A DNA stretch of 64,000 bases from CAWGXG01 sp963826505 (GTDB lineage Bacteria > Chloroflexota > Anaerolineae > Aggregatilineales > Aggregatilineaceae), in assembly GCA_963826505.1 (NCBI GenBank), contig CAWGXG010000002.1, positions 124,001 through 188,000 on the forward strand. Direction: 5' to 3'. Below, piece by piece: positions 1 to 9,302 of the stretch (position 1 is its first letter; each line of letters starts with the position of its first letter). The notes below the pieces were generated by a model. The model saw only the letters and a program-made list of their open reading frames with translations. It was not told where the DNA came from and did not search any database. The position numbers were made by a program, and so were the translations under genes.

Positions 1-154
1 ATTGTACATATATCGTATGTTGGCTGGCACGCTTTCGCAAGCCTTTCTTTATTTGTAGGGAGCGGATTTGTGCTGAAAGCCCTTTATGCCAGCGTGTGGG
101 CGGTTCGCCAGCGCGCCGCGTTTTGTTGGATCTGGCGGAGGCGTTACACAGTTC

Positions 155-183
155 GGGCCGGAGAAGCTAACCCTCTCCGGCCC
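155..183 (-). terminator. Hairpin downstream of the secreted-protein gene
   Basis: A perfect 10-bp inverted repeat (155-164 and 174-183, 9-nt loop) lies about 50 bases past the stop of the minus-strand gene at 232. No T-run follows on either strand, so it is terminator-like only. Confidence 0.4.
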
Positions 184-231
184 GATGTGATTCAGTTCAG
201 GGCGATGTCTGCTGTGCGTCAGAACGTAGGT

Positions 232-822
232 TTAGCGGACGCACTGGGCGGGGATGTACGGTGACTTCTCGCCAGACACGAAGATCGCGACCCAGGCGCT
301 GCCATCCGGTGCCATTTCGGGCGTCGTGCTGGCGAACCATGTCTGACCGGTCGTCACGGCGTTGTCACCGACGGGCGCTCCGCCGGGCGTGTCATAGACG
401 GCCGTGTCGCACAGGACGGTCCGCAGGACGAAATCCGGCGGGGTGGGCACGCCACCGAAGATGCCGCAGTCTTGGGTCTTCTTGGCGACAGGGTTGCCGC
501 CCACTGGGCCCGGCGTCTGGAATGTGTCGGAATAAATTGTGGTGCCCACCGGGAACGGAGTCGGGTACGTGTAGGTGAATTCCAGCGTGCCGCTGGCCGG
601 TACCATCTGGGCGCCTATCAAATTCCCGAACGGTATCGAGTTTGCCAGGACCAGAAAGTCATAGTAATAACCCGGTGTGGCGCCGGTAATCAGCAGCGAG
701 GCGTGATCGCATTCCAGCACAAACAGGAAGTTAGGGCCGTCGGCACGCGCCGGTTGGGCCGTGCTGGCGAATGCGATCAGCAGCACAGCGATGACGAGCA
801 AAGATAAAATACGGTTCTTCAT
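232..822 (-). CDS. Secreted protein with C-terminal SH3-like region
   Basis: A 196-aa protein of unknown function. I chose the ATG at 822 because it begins a classic signal peptide (basic MKNR, hydrophobic residues 5-22, Ala-rich cleavage region ending near A27) and has an AAGGAT-like ribosome site upstream; the longer frame to 894 would bury the signal. The mature part contains two spaced cysteine pairs. Its C-terminal third (from about residue 133, with a VYDTPGG-type start and a WVAIFVSG strand) looks like the bacterial SH3-like repeats also present in the L,D-transpeptidase at 7.1 kb. It is divergent from the STAND ATPase gene and probably exported to the envelope. The SH3 assignment is inference from sequence pattern. 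Confidence 0.7.
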   Translation of the reverse strand: MKNRILSLLVIAVLLIAFASTAQPARADGPNFLFVLECDHASLLITGATPGYYYDFLVLANSIPFGNLIGAQMVPASGTLEFTYTYPTPFPVGTTIYSDTFQTPGPVGGNPVAKKTQDCGIFGGVPTPPDFVLRTVLCDTAVYDTPGGAPVGDNAVTTGQTWFASTTPEMAPDGSAWVAIFVSGEKSPYIPAQCVR

Positions 823-1089
823 GAAGTTCGATCCTTTCGCAGTGGTGAGATTGATTGAATGGGAAGAAACCCTTGTAATCATACTGTAATTCAAAACTTA
901 TGCTATTATCAATATTACATGGATTATTCATGAGAATTTTATCGTTTGACCGTGATCCGGTGCGCCTTGCTGCCCGTTTTACCGGCTGCCGCGTGGCACC
1001 TCCACCGGTTCCGGTTGTGACGATCCATACGGTACAATTGGTTCAATGGGAGTTGCGTAAGATCCCCCTCAACACTACAATTTTGAGCT
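823..1089. other. Divergent intergenic region, AT-rich core
   Basis: This 267-bp region separates two divergently transcribed genes. The stretch near 870-950 is strikingly AT-rich against the local background, as expected for promoters. A TACAAT at 1033-1038 is a possible -10 for the downstream plus-strand gene, but I see no convincing -35 element. Confidence 0.4.
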
Positions 1090-3504
1090 ATGACAGATGC
1101 TACCCGACTTATCACCCTGCCGGAGTTCGCTCCGGCGCTGCCCGGTTTTCGTGCCGAGGAATTCCTCTCGCTGACGGAGACGCTGCTGGCGTTCCCCATC
1201 GAGCAGGACCCGGCGCGCCTGGATATGGCTCCTTTTCGCCTGGCGAAACCGGAGCCGCGCCCCGAACCACCGCTGGCTCCGCTGCCGCCGCGCTGGTATC
1301 CACGCCCGGACAGCGCCGTCACGGAGGCCGCCCGCGACTGGCTCAAGCCGCCGCCGCGCCCGATGGTGTTCGAAGGCCGGACTAACGATATGGCGCGCCT
1401 GCTGCGTCCGCTGTTGTCCGGCCACCCGGTGCGCGTCCAGGGTGAGGCCGGGGCCGGAAAGACCACGCTGTTGGCGGCAGTCGCCGCGCACGAACGCACG
1501 CGCCAACGTTTCCGGCACATCTGGTGGTTTGATCAGCCCGCCGCGCTGGAGCAGACGTTGGCGCTGGCGCTGAATTTGCCGCATGTGCTGGTCGAGCCTG
1601 ACGCCGAACGGCGGCGCGCGTGGCTGGCCGAGCTGCTCGACGATCACACCTTGCTGATCGTCGACAATCTCACGCCCGATCACCCGCTGCTCGACGTGTT
1701 GGCCGGGCTGTCCGAGCATGTCCTGAGCGCGGTCGAAGTCGTGCCCGAGCTGCCCGATCCGGATGAGCCGCCCGTCGAGGACCCAGACGGCGTGATCACG
1801 CTGCGCGGGCTGGACGACAACGCCGCGATCGATGCCTTCGCCCACTGGGCGGGTCTGGACGATACGCGCCGCTTGCGTGGAACCCTGCTGCGGCTGGTGA
1901 ATGCCTTGGGCAATCACCCTTATGCGCTGGTGCTGGCTGGGACGCTGGTCCGGCGTGACGGCCTGACGTTGGAGGAACTGGAAGCGGCGATCGCACTGGA
2001 AGGGGATCCGCCCGCCGAGCCGCCGCCCGCCGTTGATCCGGTCGCGGCCGAGGACTTCGATCCAAATCCCGCCCCGCCAGTCGCTGTCGGTGAGGATGGC
2101 GAGAGCAGCGAAGACGATGCCGCCCTGGACATTGAAGCCGAGCAGCGCGCCAGCCTCAACCGTGCGCTGGATGTGTCGGCGGCGGCGCTCCCGCGTGATT
2201 TCCGGCGGTTGTTCGACGCCTTTGGCGCATTCCCACGGGAGGGCGCACCCTTCGATGGGCTGCATGCCGTTGCCGGGCTGGGGAATCCGCTCACCACGCG
2301 GCGCGGGCTGATTCTGCTGGCCGAGTATGCCTTCGTGCGGCGCGATCACCGCGATCCCGATTATTACGTGATGCACCCGGTCGCGTATGCCCGCGCAGCC
2401 GCGTCCGACAGCGAGCACCCGGCGCAGAGCCGCCTGGGTAAGAAGATGCGCGCCTGGGCGCTGCGTTTTGCGCGGACCCACGCCGACGAGCCGCTTGCGC
2501 TCTACCGCGCGCAGTCCGGTTTGCTGCATGCCTACGATTCCGCGATGGAGCACGGTCCGGTCTACATTGCCGAACCGCTGTGCGAGGTGTTGGGTGGTTA
2601 TCTGCGCGAATATGTGCCCGGCGCGGCGTCTAATGGGTTTGGCGAAGCCCCGGAGCTGAGCGGCCCGCGTGCCGAGGCGGCCAACCTGACGCGCTACGGC
2701 CTGGAATTGACCGATCAGGGCGCGTACTATGCCGCCGAGGAGTCGCTCAACCGGGCGTTGGCCATGCGGGAAGCGCACGACAGCCGCCACGCCGTCGCGG
2801 AGACGCTGGCCGCGTTGGGCCGTCTGTACGACGCGACCGGGCGTCTTGATGAAGCGGCGGACCGGCTCGTCAAAGCGGCGGAGTTGGTATTCGATCTGGG
2901 CGCGGCCTCGTCGTTGAGCGTACTGCGGCGCGGATTGGCGCGCGTCTACCGCCACCTGGACCGCCTGAATGACGCGCTAGGCGTGCTGGACGATACGCCC
3001 GAAGCGCATGCCGAACGCGCCGCGATCCTGCGGGCGCAGGGCAATTACGCCGCCGCCGTTGAAGAGATCAGCCGCGCGGAAGACAGCGCGCCCTACGATC
3101 GCGCCGAAATCTACCTGCTGGCGGGGCGCTACACCGAAGCGCTGGACGCCATCGCCGATCAGGAGGATCAGGACTCGGCCCATCTGCGCGCCCAGGTCTA
3201 TCACCTGCAAGGCGATCTCGATCGGGCGGTGCAGGGTTATCAGGATGCGCTCGAACGCTGTGGTGACGACGATCAGGCCCGGGCCCGCACCCTGCGCGGA
3301 CTTGGCGCGGCGCTGGCGAACGCCGGGCAATATGCCGAGGCACGCGCCGCGCTCGACCGGGCGCTGGCCGTCTATCACGCCCAGCCCGAACCCGACGCGG
3401 CCCGCCTGGGGCGTACGCTGCGCCTGTTGGCTGCGGTTCATCTGGCCGAGGGAAATGTACAGGCCGCTATCCCGACGGCGCGTGAGGCGTTCGATGCAGC
3501 TTAA
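1090..3504 (+). CDS. STAND (NB-ARC-like) ATPase with TPR repeats
   Basis: An 804-aa protein. After a Pro-rich N-terminus (about 1-95) comes a P-loop NTPase: Walker A GEAGAGKTT at 118-126, Walker B-like LLIVDN near 188-193, and a GNHPYAL motif near 274 equivalent to the GLPL motif of NB-ARC proteins. An acidic linker (about 305-350) and a winged-helix-like segment follow, then TPR-type helical pairs from about residue 530 to the end. This is STAND signalling architecture: nucleotide-driven assembly with TPRs as the sensor. No N-terminal effector domain is recognisable. The frame ends in the middle of a TPR, and the repeat continues in the +1 frame (next entry), so this is either a frameshifted single gene or a coupled pair. 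Confidence 0.8.
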   Translation: MTDATRLITLPEFAPALPGFRAEEFLSLTETLLAFPIEQDPARLDMAPFRLAKPEPRPEPPLAPLPPRWYPRPDSAVTEAARDWLKPPPRPMVFEGRTNDMARLLRPLLSGHPVRVQGEAGAGKTTLLAAVAAHERTRQRFRHIWWFDQPAALEQTLALALNLPHVLVEPDAERRRAWLAELLDDHTLLIVDNLTPDHPLLDVLAGLSEHVLSAVEVVPELPDPDEPPVEDPDGVITLRGLDDNAAIDAFAHWAGLDDTRRLRGTLLRLVNALGNHPYALVLAGTLVRRDGLTLEELEAAIALEGDPPAEPPPAVDPVAAEDFDPNPAPPVAVGEDGESSEDDAALDIEAEQRASLNRALDVSAAALPRDFRRLFDAFGAFPREGAPFDGLHAVAGLGNPLTTRRGLILLAEYAFVRRDHRDPDYYVMHPVAYARAAASDSEHPAQSRLGKKMRAWALRFARTHADEPLALYRAQSGLLHAYDSAMEHGPVYIAEPLCEVLGGYLREYVPGAASNGFGEAPELSGPRAEAANLTRYGLELTDQGAYYAAEESLNRALAMREAHDSRHAVAETLAALGRLYDATGRLDEAADRLVKAAELVFDLGAASSLSVLRRGLARVYRHLDRLNDALGVLDDTPEAHAERAAILRAQGNYAAAVEEISRAEDSAPYDRAEIYLLAGRYTEALDAIADQEDQDSAHLRAQVYHLQGDLDRAVQGYQDALERCGDDDQARARTLRGLGAALANAGQYAEARAALDRALAVYHAQPEPDAARLGRTLRLLAAVHLAEGNVQAAIPTAREAFDAA

Positions 3505-6139
3505 GACGGTCAGCGCGCCGATTGACGCAGCGGAGGCGGCGCGCACCTTGGGCCGTGCCCTGTGGCAGACTGGCGATCACGAGGGTGCGCTGGAGGCATT
3601 CCAGACCGAGGTCAATTTCGCCGAAGGGGCGTCCGAACGCGACGAAGTGCGCATCGGCATCGCGCTGCACCATGTCGCCGACGCGCACCGCGTCACCGGT
3701 CACCTGGACCGCGCAGTCGCCAATTATCGCCGTGCGTTGACGCACAAGAAGCCCGCCGACGATCCGCACGATTACCTGATCACTCAGTTAGCACTGCATC
3801 GCACTTTGATGGAAGCGGCCCGCCTGCCCTCCGCGCTCGAACTGTCTCAGGAGATCCTGGATCACGTCAGCCGCCAGCCGAAGATCGATCTCCAGGAGAT
3901 GGGCGTTGTGCAAGCGCTGCGCGCCCGCACCCAACAGGCCATGGAGCGCCCCATCCGCGCCGGGCAGTCGCTCGACGAGTGGGCGCACCTGTTAGCCACG
4001 CGCGCCGAAGACGCTGCCGCCGATCCGCGCCGGGCGCTGCGCGTCCTGGTGTTGGGGCTGGCCACGCGCTCGCTGCTGGTCGAGGGGCGGCCCGCGCTGG
4101 CGCTGGAAGCCGCCGAACAGGCCGTCCGCGAAACCGCCGACGCGTTCCCGGATACGCCGGTGGCCTGGTCGGCCATCCGCGATCTGGGCGAGGCGTACAT
4201 GGCGCTCGAGCGGCCCGAAGAAGCTATTCTGACGATCGAGACGATTCTCAACGACACCGTGCGCGATCACCCCGGCCAACGCGCGTCTTATGCGCTGGCG
4301 CAGTCCGTTGCCGGGCGGGCCTATCGCGAAATTGGCGAGCCGGACAGCGCGCTAGAGCATCTGACGGCGGCTTTTGACAACGAGCCGGACGATCACCTGC
4401 GCGGGCTGATTCAGGAGACGATTGCGGACGTGCTGCTCGACATCGACCAGCCGGGCGAAGCCGTCGATCACCTGGCGACCGCGCTGCCGCTGCTCGATCG
4501 TGCCGGGCACCCGGAGGCAGTAGCGCGCATGCTGACCACGCGCGCCCACACGCTGCGCGGCCTGAATCGTTACGCCGAGGCGATCCATGTCTACGAGGAT
4601 GCGCTGTCGGTTCTGCGCGACGTGCCCGATACCAGCGCGGAACATACCGCCGACGTGCTGCGGGCGTTAGGTGTGGCCCACACGGCCCTGGGGCAGCTGG
4701 CCGACGCCGCCCGCGCTTATCGCCGCGCGCTCAACATCCTGGAGCGTACCGATTCGCTGCGCCAAACGCGCGATATTCTGCACTTGCTGGCGCGTGTCAC
4801 GGCTGCGATGGGCGACGGTACCGCCGTGTCGCTGTACGAGCAGGTTCGCGAGGCGACCGAGAGCGTCGGCTCCCCGCAGGAATTAGGACAGGTCTTGTGC
4901 GAGCTGGCGGGCGTTCACCGCGACGCGGGGCGGCTGCCGCTGGCCATCCACAATTACCAGGCTGCGCTCGCACACCAGCCCGCGCCGCCGCTGATCTACG
5001 ATCGCATTAACACGCTGCGCAACCTGGGGCGCGCCTATGCGCAGATGGAGCATTACGACGAGGCGCGTGCTGCCTGGAACGAGGCATTGGCGCTGTCCGA
5101 AGATCTGCCGGACCAGTCTCCGGACGAAACTGGCCTGACGCATCACGCCATCGCCGAGGCGCACCGCGTCCAGCGCCAGTACCCGGAAGCGGTCGCCGCC
5201 TTCCGCGCCGCGCTGGATTACCTGTCGCTGGGCACTGTCCAGCGGGCGCAGTCGCTGCGCGGGTTGGGGGAGGCGCTGCACGCGGGTGGCCAGTCTGAGG
5301 AGGCGCTCGAACCGCTGCAAAAGGCGCTCGAAATCGAGAAGAACCAGCCCCAACAGTCCAACGCGCGCATCGTCCAGACGCTGCAACTGCTGGCCGAAGC
5401 CCACGAGGAGCAGGGCGATCTGCGGGCGGCCATCGCGCGCTATCACGAGGCGCTGGTCTACATGGATCGACATTTGCAGCCGGTCGCGTGTGCCGACGCG
5501 CTGCGCATTCTGGGTGGGCTGTACAGCGAAATCGAAGACTACGACCCGGCGGTCCAGGCGTTTGAAGAGGCGTTGGAGATCGAGGGCATGCATGTACCGC
5601 GCAGCGAAGACCGCATCAGCGCGACGCTGCAGGCCATCGCCGACACTTACCGCGCGGCGGGCAACCTGGAAAAAGCCGCCGAGTATTACCAGAAGGTCAC
5701 CGTCTACGCTAACCTCGCGCGCCGCGCATCCGCCGATCTACGCAGTACGCTGGACGAGCTGGAGCGGCGGCGGGCTACCTTGCAGGCGGCACAGCAGTCG
5801 CTGACGCTGCTCGATCGCAGTGATGACGCCGGGCTGAAGGATTTGGCGTTTATCACGGCGCTGATCGCGCATACCCACGCCCGCCTGAACCAGGCGCGCG
5901 AAAGTGCCGACGCGATCCGCTCGCTGCTGGACACGCTGGAAGCGCGGGGCGGCGATCTCAGCACTGAATCTGGCGACCCGGATTACCGGGCGTTGGCCTG
6001 GCTGACCACGGCGGCGCGGGCCGAGCGCGACGAGGACATCGCGACGGCGCAGGCGGCGTGCGGCTCGGCCCTGGAATGCGTTCAAAATGTCAACGTGCGC
6101 TGGCTGATCGAACAGGTCGTGCGCGCACTAGAGTCATAG
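3494..6139 (+). CDS. TPR-repeat protein, continuation of the STAND ATPase
   Basis: An 881-aa reading frame made almost entirely of tetratricopeptide repeats (recurring patterns such as LGxAYxxxxxYxEAxxxxxxAL), with a short non-TPR helical tail after about residue 740. Its ATG at 3494 overlaps the previous stop by 11 bases, and a GAGG lies 6 bases upstream, so translational coupling is possible. However, the upstream protein stops inside a repeat and this one resumes the pattern at once, and the shift (+1) matches the other extra-base frameshifts in the window. I favour one approximately 1,680-aa STAND-TPR protein broken by one extra base near 3493-3497. The TPR array would be the ligand- or partner-sensing part. 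Confidence 0.75.
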   Translation: MQLKTVSAPIDAAEAARTLGRALWQTGDHEGALEAFQTEVNFAEGASERDEVRIGIALHHVADAHRVTGHLDRAVANYRRALTHKKPADDPHDYLITQLALHRTLMEAARLPSALELSQEILDHVSRQPKIDLQEMGVVQALRARTQQAMERPIRAGQSLDEWAHLLATRAEDAAADPRRALRVLVLGLATRSLLVEGRPALALEAAEQAVRETADAFPDTPVAWSAIRDLGEAYMALERPEEAILTIETILNDTVRDHPGQRASYALAQSVAGRAYREIGEPDSALEHLTAAFDNEPDDHLRGLIQETIADVLLDIDQPGEAVDHLATALPLLDRAGHPEAVARMLTTRAHTLRGLNRYAEAIHVYEDALSVLRDVPDTSAEHTADVLRALGVAHTALGQLADAARAYRRALNILERTDSLRQTRDILHLLARVTAAMGDGTAVSLYEQVREATESVGSPQELGQVLCELAGVHRDAGRLPLAIHNYQAALAHQPAPPLIYDRINTLRNLGRAYAQMEHYDEARAAWNEALALSEDLPDQSPDETGLTHHAIAEAHRVQRQYPEAVAAFRAALDYLSLGTVQRAQSLRGLGEALHAGGQSEEALEPLQKALEIEKNQPQQSNARIVQTLQLLAEAHEEQGDLRAAIARYHEALVYMDRHLQPVACADALRILGGLYSEIEDYDPAVQAFEEALEIEGMHVPRSEDRISATLQAIADTYRAAGNLEKAAEYYQKVTVYANLARRASADLRSTLDELERRRATLQAAQQSLTLLDRSDDAGLKDLAFITALIAHTHARLNQARESADAIRSLLDTLEARGGDLSTESGDPDYRALAWLTTAARAERDEDIATAQAACGSALECVQNVNVRWLIEQVVRALES

Positions 6140-6229
6140 CGCCCGCGCTCCCGGTCACGCGCCATCCGCGCGCCCGGGCTGCCGGTCAAAATAAAAGCAC
6201 CTTACCCAGGTTTATTCAGAGAAAAACCG

Positions 6230-6988
6230 ATGCTATCAGATACCCAAGTGATCGACATATTCAAGGCGTTGGCCGATCCAAACCGTTTGCAAGTGTTTCA
6301 CTTGCTGCTGGACACCGATCTCACCAATTCCGAACTGATGGACGCGACCGGCTTGCGTCAAAATCTGCTGTCGCACCATCTCGCCATTTTGACCGACAGT
6401 TTACTCGTGCGCGCTCAGCGCAGCATTGGCGATGCCCGTCGTCATTATTACGCGATCGATTGGCAGATCGCCACGCAGTTTGGCGACTGGTGGATGCGCC
6501 AAAGTCCGGCCCAGACTCTGCCGCTGCCCGCGTTGAATTTGCCCCGGCGCGTGTTGTTCCTCTGCCTGCGCAATACGTCGCGCTCGTTGGTGGCGGAGTT
6601 GTTAGCCCGACTCATGGCCCCCGATGCGATCATCCCCTACAGCGCCGGTATTTACGAGCCGGAGTTGACTCCAGCCCTGCCGCCGGTTATGCTGCAAGTG
6701 ATGGGCGAAAAGGGCGTGTCGCCCGACGGGTTGGAGGCTAAGTCGGTCCAGGAACTCGATCCCAATCTGCGGTTCGACTACGTGGTGACGGTGTGTGACA
6801 TTGCCCACGAGCACGAAGGCGATTACCCCACATTCCCCAACGCGATCCACCTGCATTGGTCCCTGCGCGACCCGGTGCTTGGGGTAGACGACCCGCAGGA
6901 GCAGCTCCAGATCGCGCGCGAGCTGTATGACGAGATTTACCTGCGGTTGATCGTGTTCGTACAACGGTTGGGCGCTGCCAGAGCGTAG
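6230..6988 (+). CDS. ArsR-type regulator fused to arsenate reductase-like phosphatase
   Basis: A 252-aa two-domain protein. Residues 1-90 are an ArsR/SmtB winged helix (FKALADPNRLQVF, LSHHLAIL recognition helix). Residues about 105-250 are a low-molecular-weight phosphatase/ArsC domain with the P-loop CX5R at C112-R118 and a VVTVCD strand holding a second Cys. The third cysteine expected in thioredoxin-coupled ArsC enzymes is absent: the loop reads GDYPTFP. The general acid motif appears as LRDP. The ATG at 6230 follows AGAGAAA. It stands alone, with no arsB/acr3 gene next to it. The domain could be a catalytic arsenate reductase, a phosphatase, or a sensor that lost redox chemistry. Confidence 0.8.
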   Translation: MLSDTQVIDIFKALADPNRLQVFHLLLDTDLTNSELMDATGLRQNLLSHHLAILTDSLLVRAQRSIGDARRHYYAIDWQIATQFGDWWMRQSPAQTLPLPALNLPRRVLFLCLRNTSRSLVAELLARLMAPDAIIPYSAGIYEPELTPALPPVMLQVMGEKGVSPDGLEAKSVQELDPNLRFDYVVTVCDIAHEHEGDYPTFPNAIHLHWSLRDPVLGVDDPQEQLQIARELYDEIYLRLIVFVQRLGAARA

Positions 6989-7090
6989 GGCAGGCGCGTC
7001 GGCGGCGTATACCAACTGGGCGCCATCTCTGTTAAAATGGGGCCATACCGCACGTTCTCACAGCCGTGAGAATAGGTTCAGGAGGTTACA

Positions 7091-8158
7091 GTGCACCGTC
7101 GCAGCCTGATCACAATCCTTGTGTTGATCACCGCCGCCTTGGGCCTGCTGCCCGGTACTGCCGGGGCCGCTGGTCCGGATCGCGCTGCGTGCCTATCGAG
7201 TCCGAACGGGCCAGGCTGTACGTCTGGCCTGCCGAGTGTCGAATACCAGATGCTCCTGGACGAGATGCTGCTCCACCCGCAGCCGAACGTCCGTCCGTTG
7301 GCCCCGAATATCGATGAAATCGCGCGTTTTGCATTCCGCAAGATCGTGGGTGGGTCCGCGACGATCTATGATTCGCCGGGCGGCAACGCGATCGGCTCGA
7401 TCGACGCAGGCTTCAACTACGTGAGCGTCACCGGCGCGCAGGGCGATTGGATTCAGATCAATGATGGGCAATGGATGCCCGCCAGCCAGCTTGCGATCGT
7501 GCGGCCCAGCACGTTCGCGGGCGTGTACCTGGATGGCAAGCTCGATTATCCGATGGCCTGGGTGTTGATACCGACTTATCCCAGCGCCTATCCCGGCGCG
7601 GCGGGCGATCAGTCCCGCGATCTCGTGCCGCGTTATGCCCGCGTGAATATTTTTGCCAGCGCTACGATTGATGGTTGGGACTGGTATTTGATCGGGCCGG
7701 AGCAGTGGATTTGCCAGACCAATGTCGCGCGCGTGCTGCTGGTCGATCGTCCGGCGGAAGTCAAAGGGCGCTGGTTTGCGGTCGATCTTTACGAGCAGAC
7801 TATGATCGCTTACGAAGGCGATACGCCGGTTTTTGCGACGCTCGTCTCGTCCGGTCTGGCAGACTGGGAAACCAACGAAGGGCTGTTCAAGGTCTGGTCA
7901 CGCCAGCGCAACGGTCATATGAGCGGCGCAGAAGGTCAGACGGATTTTTACTCGCTTGAAAATGTGCCCTGGGTGATGTATTTCGACAACGCGATTTCGC
8001 TGCATGGCACCTATTGGCACGATGGCTTCGGCTACCGGCACAGTCATGGCTGCGTCAACCTCTCGATTACGGATGCCTATTGGGCGTTCAATTGGAGCGA
8101 GGACGGCGGGTTTGATACGCCGTATGTGTATGTGTACAGCACGGGTCAGTACAAGTAG
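7091..8158 (+). CDS. Secreted L,D-transpeptidase (YkuD) with SH3-like domain
   Basis: A 355-aa exported peptidoglycan cross-linking or protein-anchoring enzyme. The GTG start at 7091 is preceded by a strong AGGAGG 5 bases upstream and begins a signal peptide (about 1-26). Residues about 80-135 form an SH3-like domain (TIYDSPGGNAIGSI). The catalytic YkuD domain follows, ending with the family signature: a conserved LHGTYWH strand, then SHGCVNLS with nucleophile C321. L,D-transpeptidases attack the L,D-bond of tetrapeptide stems through this cysteine. It is followed by a rho-independent terminator, so it is monocistronic. Confidence 0.9.
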   Translation: MHRRSLITILVLITAALGLLPGTAGAAGPDRAACLSSPNGPGCTSGLPSVEYQMLLDEMLLHPQPNVRPLAPNIDEIARFAFRKIVGGSATIYDSPGGNAIGSIDAGFNYVSVTGAQGDWIQINDGQWMPASQLAIVRPSTFAGVYLDGKLDYPMAWVLIPTYPSAYPGAAGDQSRDLVPRYARVNIFASATIDGWDWYLIGPEQWICQTNVARVLLVDRPAEVKGRWFAVDLYEQTMIAYEGDTPVFATLVSSGLADWETNEGLFKVWSRQRNGHMSGAEGQTDFYSLENVPWVMYFDNAISLHGTYWHDGFGYRHSHGCVNLSITDAYWAFNWSEDGGFDTPYVYVYSTGQYK

Positions 8159-8203
8159 CTCCGCCTCTGTGGCTGTTTTTGCTGATCGGTTTCTTTGATC
8201 TTC

Positions 8204-8240
8204 ATCAAGGGAGAGTTCGCACGCCGGATTCTCCCTTGAT
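8204..8240 (+). terminator. Rho-independent terminator
   Basis: A perfect 11-bp inverted repeat (8204-8214 / 8230-8240, 15-nt loop) is followed by ATTTATTT. It sits 45 bases after the L,D-transpeptidase stop. Confidence 0.8.
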
Positions 8241-8339
8241 ATTTATTTGCTCCCATCGTATTCATATGCAAGCTAAACTCAAAGCCCGTCAATAGCCAAC
8301 GCCGTTCATTTTGGATAGCTCAATTCAGGGGAGACTACA

Positions 8340-9155
8340 ATGCCAAACGCATCCGTAAATGACACCAGCCTCCACTATGTTACTGTCGGAGAAGGACTGC
8401 CCTGTCTGGTGATGCATGGTGGTCTGGGGTTCGATCATACCTATTTGCACCCCTCGCTTGACCGACTCGGCGACGCCTTGCAGATGGTCTATTACGATCA
8501 TAGAGGTAATGGCCGGTCGGGGCGACCTCCCAAAGACACCATGACCCACGCCCAGTTTGCGGCTGACGCGGAGGGGTTGGCGTTGCACCTGGGATTTGAT
8601 AAAGTCGCCGTGATCGGTCACTCTTACGGCGGCTTCATCGCCTTGGAATTCGCGCTGCGTTACCCGCATCGCGTGAGCCATCTGATCTTGCTGGATACGG
8701 CACCAGCTATGAATTATGGCGAGGAAATAATGGCGAACGCGGTGCGAAAAGGTGCGACGGAAGAAATGCTAGCGGTCCTAAACGAGGAGTGGTCCAGCGA
8801 CGACGCCATGCGTCAGCGGTTCCCGCTTATCTGGTCGCTCTACTTCAAGAACTTTGACCCCGCTGTGGCCAATCGGCTCATCGAAAATGCTATCCTCACG
8901 GTAGCAGGTGGTGCGCGCGAAGGGGAGATGGCTTCGTATAACGTGACGCCTCGTCTGGGCGAAATTCACACCCCAACATTGATCCTGGTTGGTCGTGATG
9001 ATTTCATCTGTCCGCCGTCGCAGGCCCACATTTTGCACGAGGGTATTCCAAATTCGGAACTGGTTATATTCGAAAACAGTGGCCATTTGCCCTGGGTCGA
9101 AGAACCTGACACATTCTTTGATACCGTGCACGATTGGTTCAAAAGAACAGCCTGA
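8340..9155 (+). CDS. Alpha/beta-hydrolase, proline iminopeptidase-like
   Basis: A 271-aa soluble alpha/beta-hydrolase. The oxyanion HGG motif is at 26-28, the nucleophile elbow GHSYGG has S95, the acid is in GRDDFICP (D221 by position), and the catalytic histidine is H249 in NSGHLPW. The spacing fits proline iminopeptidase/ester hydrolase families; substrate cannot be read from sequence. The ATG at 8340 follows AGGGGAG. It lies alone between a terminator and the GT-C gene. Exact function (aminopeptidase, lactonase or esterase) is unresolved. Confidence 0.85.
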   Translation: MPNASVNDTSLHYVTVGEGLPCLVMHGGLGFDHTYLHPSLDRLGDALQMVYYDHRGNGRSGRPPKDTMTHAQFAADAEGLALHLGFDKVAVIGHSYGGFIALEFALRYPHRVSHLILLDTAPAMNYGEEIMANAVRKGATEEMLAVLNEEWSSDDAMRQRFPLIWSLYFKNFDPAVANRLIENAILTVAGGAREGEMASYNVTPRLGEIHTPTLILVGRDDFICPPSQAHILHEGIPNSELVIFENSGHLPWVEEPDTFFDTVHDWFKRTA

Positions 9156-9302
9156 AGACTTCTTTCCGATACTGCTGGCATACTGCATCACGCGGGCATT
9201 ATGTGAGCCAATCGGAAGCGAAGGGGTTGCCCTGGAGTTTGACCCTTCAGGCGAAACTCGGTCCTCATTTGCGCTGTCTGCCGACCTTGGAGTTAATAGT
9301 TT

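Noticed and set aside
70..264. 64-aa plus-strand frame at the window start
   Set aside because: No ribosome site, unusual Trp/Arg composition, and it runs through the hairpin at 155-183.
1075..2955. 626-aa minus-strand open frame
   Set aside because: Antisense to the STAND ATPase, with low-complexity basic composition and no start signal.
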